Position numbers and translations under genes: made by a program. Positions 21,760 to 30,864 of a stretch of 64,000 nucleotides of DNA are shown here, piece after piece (the first letter of the stretch is position 1; the number at the start of each line of letters is the position of its first letter). The DNA is taken from positions 534,501-598,500 of the forward strand of contig JAJOZX010001863.1 in NCBI GenBank assembly GCA_023014485.1, written 5' to 3'. Source of the DNA: Bathynomus jamesi (lineage: Eukaryota > Arthropoda > Malacostraca > Isopoda > Cirolanidae). A model generated the notes under the pieces. The model did no database searches. It was given only the letters and a program-made list of their open reading frames with translations, and was not told where the DNA came from.

Positions 21760-22408
21760 GAGATTAACTTGCAAACAGGTCTTTCCATTAATAACACGTT
21801 TGAGAACATTATCAATGATGACCCTGTATATCTTGAACTTGAATCCTCCGAATTCTACACCATCTGGCTACGGCTTACAGTACATACCAGTCTCAAACTA
21901 AATACATCGCCGCTGTCTACCTTCTTCCTAATTCTACTGACTATCCAAAACACTTTGACTACCTCATTTCCAAAATGGAATACATTTTATCTATACCACT
22001 CTCCTTCAGCTGAAATCTGAGTTTTGGTGATTTCAATGTTCACCACCACCTTTGGCGCTCCTCCTATTTCACTAGAACAGATTGTACAGCGCCCTACTCG
22101 TATACCCGGTCGCCTTGGAGATAGGCCCAACATTATGGATTTATTTCTCATCACTCATCCTTCTTACTCTGTCAAACTTTTTTCTCTGTTGGACTCCTCC
22201 GACCACAATCTTATATCTGTTTCCTGCCCTATCGCGCCAATTCGGCCTTTGGATTCTTACAAGAGGACGTGCCTTTGGCACTTTGGCGCCACTGACTGGA
22301 AGGCCCTTAGACAGTACTTCTGTGATTTCCTATGGAGTGATTACTGCCTCCGTGGTCGGGGCCCCTCCGAGTGCGTTAAGCGCCTCACGGAGATGATTCT
22401 CTCGGGCA
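21760..22408 (+). mobile_element. LINE endonuclease fragment, same family as window start
   Basis: The plus strand gives LNPPNSTPSGYGLQYIPVSN, then KYIAAVYLLPNSTDYPKHFD and FGDFNVHH (GDFN endonuclease motif, about 22020). Then come [20 protein letters not shown] and [12 protein letters not shown] (SDH motif, about 22200). A short deletion lies between GDFNVHH and VQRPT, and there are frame changes. Downstream sequence reaches the [15 protein letters not shown] linker before a 5S-like segment. It is inactive. Confidence 0.8.
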
Positions 22409-22445
22409 TGAAGTCGTAGCCAATATCGTAACACCGCTTCCCGTT
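22409..22445 (+). mobile_element. 5S-SINE head fragment
   Basis: GTCGTAGCCAATATCGTAAC, then ACCGCTTCCCG and TGATCAGCGAA, matches the first 37 or so bases of the 5S-derived SINE. The remainder of the SINE is absent. Confidence 0.55.
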
Positions 22446-22619
22446 GATCAGCGAACAATCTCCAGCTGCATGCTTCCCCCTTCAAGGAGAGCATGCAGTA
22501 CTGGACTTTCGACACATTTCATTCCTTTTCTGTCTAACTCTTTAATGTAAGGGTTAATCGGCATTTTCAATCTTTCATCTACTCAATCGGTCAACTCTCG
22601 AAAACCTTGGACCTTGAAT

Positions 22620-22738
22620 TTGGCTCTCTTCTTCCTCTGTGGGAGGGGCTTTTTTGCGGTCATTCGCCCTTGTCCTCTCGGCTCTCTTCTTCCTCTGTGG
22701 GAGGGGCTTTTTTGCGGTCATTCGCCCTTGTCCTCTCA
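22620..22738. repeat. 60-bp tandem duplication, two copies
   Basis: A unit containing CTCTTCTTCCTCTGTGGGAG and CGGTCATTCGCCCTTGTCC is repeated head to tail with essentially no differences, indicating a recent duplication. Confidence 0.9.
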
Positions 22739-22739
22739 T

Positions 22740-22927
22740 TCCTGCATTAAAAAAGTAACAGCGAGTATGTTTCAGATTCACTGAAAAGAAGATTCCCGTT
22801 GTCTGTTTCTTTGCACTAAGGACATTCCGTCTCATGAATACTGGGAGACGAAAATCCCCCAGGGTGTCGCGAAAGAAGAACAGATAGCACTGCGGTGCTC
22901 TGAGCCAAAAACGTTTGAGAACCACTC
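22740..22927 (-). mobile_element. hAT-like end fragment
   Basis: Read on the minus strand it starts GGAGTGGTTCTCAAACG, followed by GCTCAGAGCACCGCAGTG. This resembles the common CAGTGGTTCTCAAA hAT terminus. The other end was not found. Confidence 0.45.
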
Positions 22928-23131
22928 CGTTAACTATTTTCTAATTCATCTAAATATTTAATTTAACAAAATGCTGATTTCATGACTCCACTTTTTCGTT
23001 GCAATCCTAAATGGTCAGTGCTGCGCAAAACATAGTAGCATGGATTAACCAATTACCTGGATTTGTTGCCAAATAGATGACCATGTGTTTATATTGTCTT
23101 TGATGCAAACCCACAAAGAAAAAAGAAAGAT

Positions 23132-23179
23132 GATTTCAAGGCCTTTCGTGTATTCAGAAGTACACCTCGTCAGGAAATG
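23132..23179 (-). ncRNA. Hammerhead ribozyme motif (PLE-A)
   Basis: Minus strand: stem I ATTTC, core CTGACGA, stem II GTGTA/TACAC with loop, core GAA, palindromic stem III AGGCCT, T at the cleavage position, stem I partner GAAAT. Stem I is perfectly paired here, and differs from the 30-kb copy by a compensatory change (ATTTC:GAAAT versus ATTCC:GGAAT). Confidence 0.75.
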
Positions 23180-23625
23180 AAGGGAGAAGGCGAGATGGCA
23201 AAAATATATACAACGGGACAGAAAACCAAAAAGATTAGGACATGATTAACAAGAGTTAATTAGAGGCAAAAGGTATTTTAACAGGATATTGTCAATTTTA
23301 TACATTTCCGCACCGTTATTGAAATTATTTTTAAAATGGATAAATGCACATTCTAGAATATTCCTTTCGATTATATCTGTTTTTAACGAGCGCTTTAGAA
23401 CTATCCCACTTGATACTATGATTACATCTATACATATGGTTAAACAATGCATTACAATTAATTGCTGTTCTACAGCAAATTTCAATAACAGTGCGGGAAT
23501 GTATAAAATTGACAATATCCTGCTACAATACCTTTTGCTTCTAATCAATTCTTGTTAATCTTGTGATAATCTTTTTGTTTATCTGTCCCGTTGTATATAT
23601 TTTTATCATCTCGCCTTTTCCCTTC

Positions 23626-23671
23626 ATTTCCTGACGAAGTGTACTTCTGAATATACGAAAGGCCTTGGAAT
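23626..23671 (+). ncRNA. Hammerhead ribozyme motif (PLE-A)
   Basis: Core CTGACGA and GAA present; stem III AGGCCT; stem I ATTTC:GGAAT includes one G-U pair. Mirror of the minus-strand copy in the same palindrome. Confidence 0.7.
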
Positions 23672-23845
23672 CATTTTTCGTTTTCCTTGTGGCTTTGCAT
23701 CATTCATTCATTTCACGTGTCTAATTGTGAAATTCATCCCATATATATATATATATATCAAAGCTATTGACTTCTCCTTAGGGAACCGGAGCTTACAGAT
23801 GAAAAGAAGGATCAACACAACGGCAAACATTTTCATTTATTTGTA

Positions 23846-23886
23846 CATCAGACGTTTCGACAAATCTTTTGTCATCATCAGTGAGT
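23846..23886 (-). ncRNA. Hammerhead ribozyme motif (PLE-C)
   Basis: Minus strand: core CTGATGA, stem II GACAA/TTGTC, GAA, minimal palindromic stem III ACGT, C at the cleavage position. Stem I is weak (about 3 bp next to the core). The canonical CTGATGA and GTC make this the most textbook-like core of the set. Confidence 0.75.
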
Positions 23887-24189
23887 TAAGTCTTAAAACC
23901 TTAAAACAAAATTGAAAAGTGAAAGTTACATCAATACAATATTAAGACCATTAAAATTAAAACCTTAAAGCAAAATGAAAATTGCATCAATACAAAATTA
24001 AAAACATTTAAATTTCATCACTATAAAAACTAAAATTAAATTAAATTTCATCACTATAAAACTAAAATTAAATTACCTCAATAGGTAAATACACAATGTT
24101 TACATCCACCTCCATACTTGGCAAAGTCTAAGTGAACACTAGGTGGTCAGAGGATTAGGAAGGGTATATCTGTGAAACACGGTTGGTTG

Positions 24190-24470
24190 TCAAAAGAGTC
24201 GTAATTTGTAGGATGAGCTATTATTATTAAGGGAGGGTTTGTTTCTATAGATGTACAAAGATTCTAAAATTCGGAGTTCTGTAAGGTTATTGGATCTAGT
24301 TAAAATTTCAAACTGAGTTTTGTGAAGGGGATGGTCGTTTTCATCACTGTGGTTTCTAATTGCGGATTGTGGAGGGCTACTGAGGGGACGGTTGGTACGG
24401 ACTGACAAGCCCAAATGTTGAGAAAGGCGCACCTCCAGTTGGAGTTGAGTGCTGCCAATATACGCAGCCT
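24190..24470 (-). pseudogene. PLE-C C-terminal region after GIY-YIG domain
   Basis: Minus strand: CKAAYIGSTQLQLEVRLSQH, the GIY-YIG-like core, precedes GLSVRTNRPLSSPPQSAIR, HPLHKTQFEIL and LRILESLYIYRNKPSLN. The ESLYI segment carries the conserved glutamate of the GIY-YIG fold. Penelope-like proteins combine a telomerase-related RT with this endonuclease; here only the end remains, ending shortly after KPSLNNN. Confidence 0.8.
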
Positions 24471-24681
24471 TACAGCTGTCGCACGTGTATTTAATTTTAA
24501 TTTTAGTTTTATAGTGATGAAATTTAATTTAATTTTAGTTTTTATAGTGATGAAATTTAAATGTTTTTAATTTTGTATTGATGCAATTTTCATTTTGCTT
24601 TAAGGTTTTAATTTTAATGGTCTTAATATTGTATTGATGTAACTTTCACTTTTCAATTTTGTTTTAAGGTTTTAAGACTTA

Positions 24682-24725
24682 ACTCACTGATGATGACAAA
24701 AGATTTGTCGAAACGTCTGATGTAC
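24682..24725 (+). ncRNA. Hammerhead ribozyme motif (PLE-C)
   Basis: Plus-strand mirror of 23846-23886: CTGATGA, stem II GACAA/TTGTC, GAA, ACGT, C at the cleavage position. Confidence 0.75.
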
Positions 24726-24763
24726 AAATAAATGAAAATGTTTGCCGTTGTGTTGATCCTTCT

Positions 24764-24768
<5 letters not shown>

Positions 24769-24811
<43 letters not shown>
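24769..24811. repeat. (TA)n microsatellite
   Basis: Separates the PLE-C right arm from a tRNA-derived SINE. Confidence 0.95.
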
Positions 24812-24815
<4 letters not shown>

Positions 24816-24824
24816 GAGTATATG

Positions 24825-25030
24825 TCGGAATTGTAATGGTTAGCATCGCTGACTATAAATCCATCGGCCTGAGTTCGATTCCCATCGCGGGGCGGCGGCG
24901 CGCGGCTCACCCAGCTGTTCATCCTTCCTTTGGCTGGTAGACGGATGGGTACCATAAAAAGTCCCTCAGATGAGGCGGGGTGTTCCAGAGGAGTCGAACA
25001 CAGGTCGCTCCTGAACATTTGTTGACCATC
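24825..25030 (+). mobile_element. tRNA-derived SINE (first monomer plus body)
   Basis: A-box-like GTAATGGTTAGCATCGC, GACTATAAATCCATCGGC, and B-box GAGTTCGATTCCC. The body ACCCAGCTGTTCATCC and GGATGGGTACC is shared with the SINEs at 47.5 and 63.4 kb. The second tRNA-like monomer is replaced by unrelated sequence (CCCTCAGATGAGGCGGGG). Confidence 0.75.
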
Positions 25031-26236
25031 CCCTCCCCCCCCCCTTTCTTTGCAAAAAAAGAGTTTGTCGAGTTAGGTCTGCTCGTTATATATATATATA
25101 TATATATATGAACACGAGCAGATAAAACTCGGCGAATGCTCTGGTTTGTTTTTAATTAAGGACGTGAATTTGTTCATGCTTAAAATGCGTCGCATTTTGC
25201 GAGGGAAGAAGAACGTTCTCTCTCTCTCTCTCGGTTATTAAATTTAGCTTTTTATTTTAATGAGATGTAAATATTATGTATGAAGTACATCCCGTGTTTA
25301 TATGAAAACAAACGTATGAAAGGAATATATTATTTATAGAGAATGTAAATGACTCCCTCTTTATACGAAGAAGGAATTATTTTAATTTGTTCAATTTTAC
25401 TTTAATTTACGAGAAATAAAGTAAGAATATGAAATTTGTCAGTGAAAACATTCAATGAAAATGTTTTGCAAGAGCAAAAACATGGTCGCCATTATTTTTC
25501 AGTGTTGGACAACAGATTCAGGGTTGTGAGATGGAAGAAATAACAAATTCACGGGAGAGAATTTGGTAAAAGTAATGTTTTTTTTTTGTTTTTTTTAATT
25601 GCTTTTAGCTAGCGTTTTCATGTCTTTGGCTTTAATGCCATTTTTACTCTGTCACTCCATGTCAGTTCGAATGGCAAGTATACAAACACTTTTAGGCTAC
25701 AGTCAGTACACCCCCCTTTTATCGCTTTTATAAGAACGCGTCACTTTTGAGTCTGTCTTTATTCCGCAAATCCCTCCTTCTGCGCCGGATCCGCCTCTAA
25801 ATTATCCCTTTTGCCTCTTTTCGACAATGTGGATAGTTCGTTGCTGCGTGCTGAGGAAACACGCCGTTGATAAAATCTATTTGGTGGAAAAATTATATAC
25901 ACATACACATTTCTCTCTCTCTCTCTCTCTCTCTACATATATATATATATATATTATTCCAACGAGAAATTGTATAAGCTTGTAATTAAAAATATTGCCT
26001 CTTGTGGTGTAATTACATTTGAGATAAAATTTTCCTACAAATAGGAAGTAGAACTGTTGGTCCTCATTTTAATAGAAATATTCGAGTGCTCTTTCTTATG
26101 TACTCGTATACTCGGTTCGCCTCCTCATCATTCCTTCAGGAATGGCTGAAGAAGAGGGCTTCAAAAAATGGGTTTCAAGGATCAGCTCATCTCGGCTCTT
26201 ATTGAAATTTAAATGTCTTTTAAAGAAAATTCCACG
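25031..26236. other. No gene seen
   Basis: Contains (TA)n near 25087 and 25939, and (CT)n near 25219 and 25914. No recognisable protein. Confidence 0.5.
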
Positions 26237-26344
26237 GGCGGGTGCCTTATTTTTCATTTGTTTGTTATTTCTCTTCCTCGTGTGCAGAACACTCCTCTAT
26301 ACTTACGTCGTTTCTATACGTTAATATACTGCGCGGTCATTGCA

Positions 26345-26345
<1 letters not shown>
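26237..26345 (+). mobile_element. Family T 3'-body fragment
   Basis: TTTTTCATTTGTTTG, TCTTCCTCGTGTGCAG, CTCCTCTATAC, CTGCGCGGTCATTGCAG matches the body of the tRNA-like family downstream of its tRNA module, followed by (TA)n. Confidence 0.6.

Positions 26346-26393
<48 letters not shown>
26345..26393. repeat. (TA)n microsatellite
   Basis: About 24 TA units. Confidence 0.95.
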
Positions 26394-26397
<4 letters not shown>

Positions 26398-26524
26398 AAT
26401 TGGAATGCAGCGAAAGATTTTATTTGCTTTTGGATTAGAATTGAAAATCCTTGGTCTCAGAGGCTGTCCTCAGAGAAATGTCAAATCTGCGCGTATTGCT
26501 GCGCACACTGACATTTTCCGTTGA

Positions 26525-26526
<2 letters not shown>

Positions 26527-26585
<59 letters not shown>
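26527..26585. repeat. (TA)n(TG)n microsatellite
   Basis: Compound repeat. Confidence 0.95.
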
Positions 26586-26594
<9 letters not shown>

Positions 26595-26889
26595 TTTTTT
26601 AGGTCTGAGATAAACTCGTATGCAAGGAAATAACTTTTTCCTCGGTGAAAATTATGTAATAGAATAAAAAAAAAAAAAATGTTTGCGATGATTGTATTTT
26701 TAATGCAAGGAAGGTGCCAAATGTATGATGACCGACGCTCCGAAACGGTTTACTCATGGCACCGAATGCCATTACAGACGTTCTTAAATATATTATACAT
26801 GATTGATATGCCTTGCAAAACACACACACACACACACACACTCTTTTCTTGAGGAGTGTAACTCACTTACATATTAGCCATTGCTTATT

Positions 26890-27022
26890 ATACCTACAAC
26901 ATAAAAAAGGTCCCAAAACAAGACATCAATTTGAACATTTATTTTAGTTCAAACGTATTATGTTTGTAAATTTAATTTAAAATAAATTTTCCTATGAGAC
27001 CGGACTTATGGGACACCCTGTA
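26890..27022. mobile_element. Tc1/mariner-like end fragment
   Basis: The segment ends GGGACACCCTGTA next to (TA)n, the usual terminus of many Tc1/mariner elements; it starts with a related AAAAAGGTCCC. Coding content is absent. Confidence 0.4.
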
Positions 27023-27114
27023 TATATATATATATATATATATATGCAAGAATATCAATGTATAGTATATTCAACAATCCTGACTACATCGTAACACTGT
27101 TTCCTTTTAGATTA

Positions 27115-27378
27115 GGGAGGTGAGCGACGTTATGGCTGACCATCCTCTGCGTTTAGATGATGTAGCGACCCATAGTTCAGATCCCACATTAGCCCATCGA
27201 CAGAACTCGACAAAAAATTTTCTGGTCCGTACAAATTTAAAGAATCTGGCTTTCTGTCTCACCAAGCCTGGGACATCTGTAGTGGTTGTACTCCACATCC
27301 TGTCGGTGGCCCTACAAAACCTGCAAAATGATCCCACGTAAAGCTGTAGGTCTCCTGCGAAAGAGATTAAACAACCCC

Positions 27379-27383
<5 letters not shown>
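27115..27383 (+). mobile_element. 5S-SINE body with an inserted 142-bp element
   Basis: GACCATCCTCTGCG, GATGTAGCGACCCATAG and GATCCCAC correspond to the middle of the 5S-derived SINE. After an insertion it resumes GATCCCACGTAAAGCTGTAGG and ends AGATTAAACAACCCC. The 5S head is missing. Confidence 0.7.
27188..27329. mobile_element. Unclassified insertion with 8-bp TSD
   Basis: GATCCCAC occurs immediately before (27180-27187) and after (27330-27337) this 142-bp stretch, as expected for a target duplication within the 5S-SINE. Terminal inverted repeats are not obvious (ATTAGCCC against ATTTTGCA). Confidence 0.6.

Positions 27384-27386
<3 letters not shown>

Positions 27387-27423
<37 letters not shown>
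27387..27423. repeat. (TA)n microsatellite
   Basis: TA run bordering the PLE-A palindrome. Confidence 0.95.
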
Positions 27424-27427
<4 letters not shown>

Positions 27428-27590
27428 TGATGCACACCCACAAATAAAAAAAAAAAAGCGATTCAAAGGACTTCCGCATAATTAACAACACCTTATCAGG
27501 GAATTACATGAAAGGCCTTGGAATCGCTTTATATTTTTCATTGTGGGTGTACATCATTTATTAATTTCAGGTGTTTAATTTGAAATATAT
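27424..27590. mobile_element. PLE-A palindrome, decayed
   Basis: GATGCACACCCACAA near the left edge mirrors TTGTGGGTGTACATC on the right, with AAGCGATTC and GGAATCGCTT inside. The hammerhead core is damaged (TTATCAGGGAATTACATGAAA). Confidence 0.65.
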
Positions 27591-27623
27591 ATATGATGTA
27601 AACCCACAAGGAAAAGGAAAAAT

Positions 27624-27668
27624 TATTCCAAGTCCTTTCGTATATTCAACAGTACAGCTCGTCAGGGT
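27624..27668 (-). ncRNA. Hammerhead motif (PLE-A, diverged)
   Basis: Minus strand: CTGACGA, stem II, GAA, AGGACT in place of palindromic AGGCCT, then TGGAAT. Stem III is damaged, so cleavage activity is doubtful. Confidence 0.5.
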
Positions 27669-27669
27669 G

Positions 27670-27715
27670 TCACCCTGATGAGGTATACTGTTGAATACAC
27701 GAAAGACCTTGGAAT
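27670..27715 (+). ncRNA. Hammerhead motif (PLE-A, diverged)
   Basis: Canonical CTGATGA, stem II GTAT/ATAC, GAA, AGACCT, T, GGAATC. The stem I 5' strand is altered by the palindrome junction (GTCACC). Confidence 0.5.
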
Positions 27716-27774
27716 CATTTTTCCTTTTCCTTGTGGGTTTGCATCATTCATTTATTCGTGTTTAACAGTGAAAT

Positions 27775-27870
27775 TCATCATTTGTTTCGTTCTCTCTCTC
27801 TCTCATCTTGCGCGGAATATTCTCCTATACAAGCGTCGTTCTTTACGTTAATTATACTGCGTGTTTGCAG
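27775..27870 (+). mobile_element. Family T 3'-body fragment
   Basis: CATCTTGCGCGGAATATTCTCC, then TATACAAGCGTCGTTCTTTACG and CTGCGTGTTTGCAG matches the family T body, ending in (TA)n at 27871-27905. Confidence 0.7.
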
Positions 27871-27872
27871 TT

Positions 27873-27908
<36 letters not shown>

Positions 27909-28067
27909 AGTTTTTTTTCCATTGAAAACTGAGCATTTTTATTTTAACAACGTGATCTTTTTCGTGTTTCTTTTGTCATGACTTTGATTTTGTGCGTTAT
28001 TTCAACGTTAACGGGGTGGGAACATTTGGTAAAATTTGATCTATTTTGTCGGACTGAATCTATATAT

Positions 28068-28914
28068 CAGGGGTGGGGAACCTGCGGCCTTTTGGGGTAC
28101 TAGTTGCGGCCTTCTGCCTACTTGACATTCAGAATTCATACCGTACGATAATGGACAGCAACTGATACCCTTTTAGGGCTTTAGGCTATTTCATTAGATC
28201 ATGGTTTCAGCTTCACTGCTTCTTACACATACAAGCCTTCTTTATGGCTTGAACAATAGGAAATATGGCAAGATTTACAGATGGAGCTGATTGAGCTATT
28301 AGAAGATAATATCCTTAAGTCTCTATTTGATACTAAGAAGGATCCTGTTGAAATATGGAAAAATGCCGTTGAATACCCACGTCTGCGCCAACATGCTCGT
28401 CGAATGTTGTCTTGTTTCGGCACAACCTACTGTTGTGAATCAACGTTTTTGTATGTGACTCAAATCAAAACGCGCTTGAGATCTCAGATGACGAATATGC
28501 CTCAGATGACGAATATGCACCTGTAGGACCAACTAAAACTACGGTTAACGATGTTGGAACCAAATGTACGACTCCTGTCCCGCAATAAGCAGTCACAAAA
28601 AAGTCATTAAATGGTTTATCACTTTTTCACTTAATATTAACATCATTTCACTTAATATAATTTTTCACTTAATATTAGTTCTATTGTCAATTATTCCCCC
28701 CCCAAAAAAAATAAATGCACTTGCTGAATTTTTTATTTATTATAAAAACCCTCACGTATTATCAAGTTTGATTTAAAATTAGTAAATATGTAGATTGTAG
28801 ACTAAAATATGACATTTTGTTGTACTGTATATGTTAAATACTCAGCATGCGGCCTAATAGGGTCTTGGTTAAATGAAATGCGGCCTTCCAATGAAAAAAG
28901 GTTCCCCACCCCTG
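28068..28914 (+). mobile_element. hAT derivative with TSD and transposase C-terminus
   Basis: TIRs CAGGGGTGGGGAACCT are exact at both ends. The target duplication is CTATATAT against CTATATAC (one difference). TGCGGCCT motifs are repeated near both ends. An internal deletion leaves only the C-terminal transposase region. Confidence 0.9.
28281..28526 (+). pseudogene. hAT transposase C-terminal (dimerisation) fragment
   Basis: MELIELLEDNILKSLFDTKK, then EYPRLRQHARRMLSCFGTTY and CCESTFLYVTQIKTRLRSQM. The FGTTYCCESTF stretch is the hAT C-terminal motif that contains the third catalytic acidic residue (E). It resembles ZBED/GTF2I-repeat-like hAT proteins. The remaining transposase, including the two catalytic Asp, is absent, so it is a relic. 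Confidence 0.75.
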
Positions 28915-28922
28915 CTATATAC

Positions 28923-30088
28923 TGTAAAAGGTTTAAGAATAAAATACAGGTTTGAAAGGCACTAAATAGGATGAGTGTTTTAATGAAATAAGACTTTCTC
29001 CTTTACATTCATTCGTCACTGCTTCTCATTTAAAGGAACTTGAAGATATAATAAGTAGGAATTTACAACTTAACTGTATACCCGCGAGGCACAACAGTTG
29101 GTGAGGTTATTGACGGCTATATTCAAGACCGGTCCACCCCGCCTGGATCTACCCTGAAGGATACGAGGTAGTCTGTCTTAATCTTGAGTTATATAAATCA
29201 AGCCTTCCGTAATGATTTGGACTCGCGATCTGCTGTTGATCTTGGCCTTATATGTATCGAATGTATTGATGGACCTTAATTATACCTTCATCAAGATGTC
29301 TTTTCTTAACCAGAATTAATCCTTATTATGCTTGGCGTGCCTTTAAACCGTGAAATCGTATGAGGAAAAGAGGAGAAGTTATTTGTCATGACACATTGTC
29401 CCTGATAAGGTCCAATGAGCGAGACCTTGAAAATAATTTCCTTAATTTTGCTTATGACCTTTCTATTTCATTTAATATGACCCTTTATTATTTTTAACTA
29501 AAGGATAAACTACAGTTCTTTCTATGAAGTGACCTAATGATCAATGCTTTTAAAAATATATCCAACTATCTCTGTCTCTCTCTCTGTGTGTGACGTAGTA
29601 TCGTCGCCGAAACCACTACAAGTTTTTTTTCTGTGTGTGTGTGTGTGTGTGAGAACAGCGGTTCCCCTTGAATGCAATATAGTGAAAAAGTAAGCACTGA
29701 ACTACACAACAGCTTTGTAAAGAGAAGAGCCAACAGAATAAACAGCGATAATCCGAGTCCAGCTCATGTTGGAAGTAAACTGACGCAGCTTTCGGGAAAA
29801 TCTTATATTTATTTGATTCTGTTATTTAAAATATATTTAGTTTTTCGTCCTTTCTTTTCCGTTTTTGTTATCTTCACTTTCTTTCATTTTCATTCATTTT
29901 CCCCGTTTTCTTGAGAGGTTTTTTTTTTTTAGGTTGGGTTTTCGCAATTTTGCTATTTTTTAATCAGTCCTGAAAAGTTTTCACTTTCCCCATTCGTCTT
30001 TCACCGCAAATTCTCAAGATTCTTTTCCCTTTTCTGGCAGTCTCCTTTCTTTCAATACTGTTCCACGGTACCTGTATATATTTATATA
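28923..30088. other. No gene seen
   Basis: Mixed spacer with (TC)n near 29575 and (TG)n near 29633. CCCTGATAAGGTC near 29402 resembles a hammerhead start but fails the core. Confidence 0.5.
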
Positions 30089-30120
30089 TATGATGTAAAC
30101 CCACGAGTAAAAAGAAAAAT

Positions 30121-30167
30121 GATTCCAAGGCCTTTCGTGTATTCAGAAGTACACCTCGTCAGGGAAT
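30121..30167 (-). ncRNA. Hammerhead ribozyme motif (PLE-A)
   Basis: Minus strand: stem I ATTCC, CTGACGA, stem II GTGTA/TACAC, GAA, AGGCCT, T, GGAAT. All core positions and both stems are complete, and stem I is perfectly paired. Confidence 0.78.
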
Positions 30168-30519
30168 GAAGGGAGCAGGCGAGAAGTCCAAAATACATAT
30201 ACAGCGGGGCGAAAACCAAAAGATTAGCACATAATTAACAAGACTTAATGAGAGGCAGAAGGAATTTAAACAGGATATTGTCAATTTTATACATTTCCGC
30301 ACTGTTATTGAAATTATTCTTAAAATGAATAATTAAAGGCACATTCTAGAATATTTCTTTCAATTATATCTTTGTTTTTAACGAGCGCTTTAGAACTATC
30401 CCACTTGATGCTATGATTACATCTATACATATGGTTAAACAATGCATTAGAATTATTTGTTGTTCTACACGCGTATTTATGCTGTTTTACCCTAATATCT
30501 AACGTCTTACCCCTTTGGC

Positions 30520-30850
30520 CTATATACTGTATACTGAGTCACATTGTGTACATCCGATCGAATACACACAACCAACTACATTATACGGGCTATCCTTTAT
30601 TAGGCGTGATTTAACAGTATTAGTATAATTAAAGACTACATTGATGCCAATTGCTTTAAGTAAAGTGGGAAGATATTGAAAATTAACATGGTAAGGTAGG
30701 CTAAAGATATTTTTATGCTCAAATTCCCTTACAGTTACATTATTATAATACCTATTCTTGGCTTTCCTAAGACAGTTATCTAAAAATGAAATAGGATAAC
30801 ATAATTTAGTACCAATATTCATGATATTGCTCTACACAAATTGCTCATGA
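30520..30850 (-). pseudogene. PLE-A protein C-terminal part
   Basis: Minus strand: GTKLCYPISFLDNCLRKAKN, then FSLPYHVNFQYLPTLLKAIG, SRLIKDSPYNVVGCVYSIGC and TQCDSVYS. The last element is the start of the GIY-YIG nuclease (VYSIGC then CDSVY). A stop truncates it just inside that domain. The Cys-containing GCxxC spacing is typical of PLE endonucleases. Confidence 0.75.
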
Positions 30851-30864
30851 TATAAGTTCACGGT

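Larger units (their letters stand above)
23095..23706. mobile_element. PLE family A inverted pair (terminal segments)
   Basis: Two head-to-head copies of a Penelope-like 3' end. Outer arms carry ACCCACAA(A/G)GAAAA and its complement. Inner parts encode, on opposite strands, SFNNxxEMYKIDNILLKYLL-type C-terminal residues of the PLE protein. Each arm contains a hammerhead motif. Inverted terminal copies are a known PLE organisation. Confidence 0.8.
23799..24770. mobile_element. PLE family C inverted pair
   Basis: Arms of about 275 bp (23799-24073 and 24488-24770) are near-perfect reverse complements. They start at GATCAACACAACGGCAAAC and include repeated AAACTAAAATTAAATT phrases. The 410-bp centre holds a GIY-YIG-type fragment. 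Each arm carries a hammerhead motif with an ACGT stem III and GTC cleavage site. Confidence 0.85.
27594..27775. mobile_element. PLE-A palindrome with opposed hammerheads
   Basis: Arms of about 75 bp are mirror images, meeting near 27670 at GGGTGTCACCC. Each carries ACCCACAAGGAAAAGG or its complement and a hammerhead core. No protein-coding part remains. Confidence 0.8.

Noticed and set aside
29400..29440. CCCTGATAAGGTC...GAGACCTTGAAAA as a hammerhead
   Set aside because: The core needs CTGANGA; here it is CTGATAA and the GAA box is not placed after a closed stem II.
28990..29480. Possible PLE or LTR coding piece
   Set aside because: No recognisable motif in any frame.
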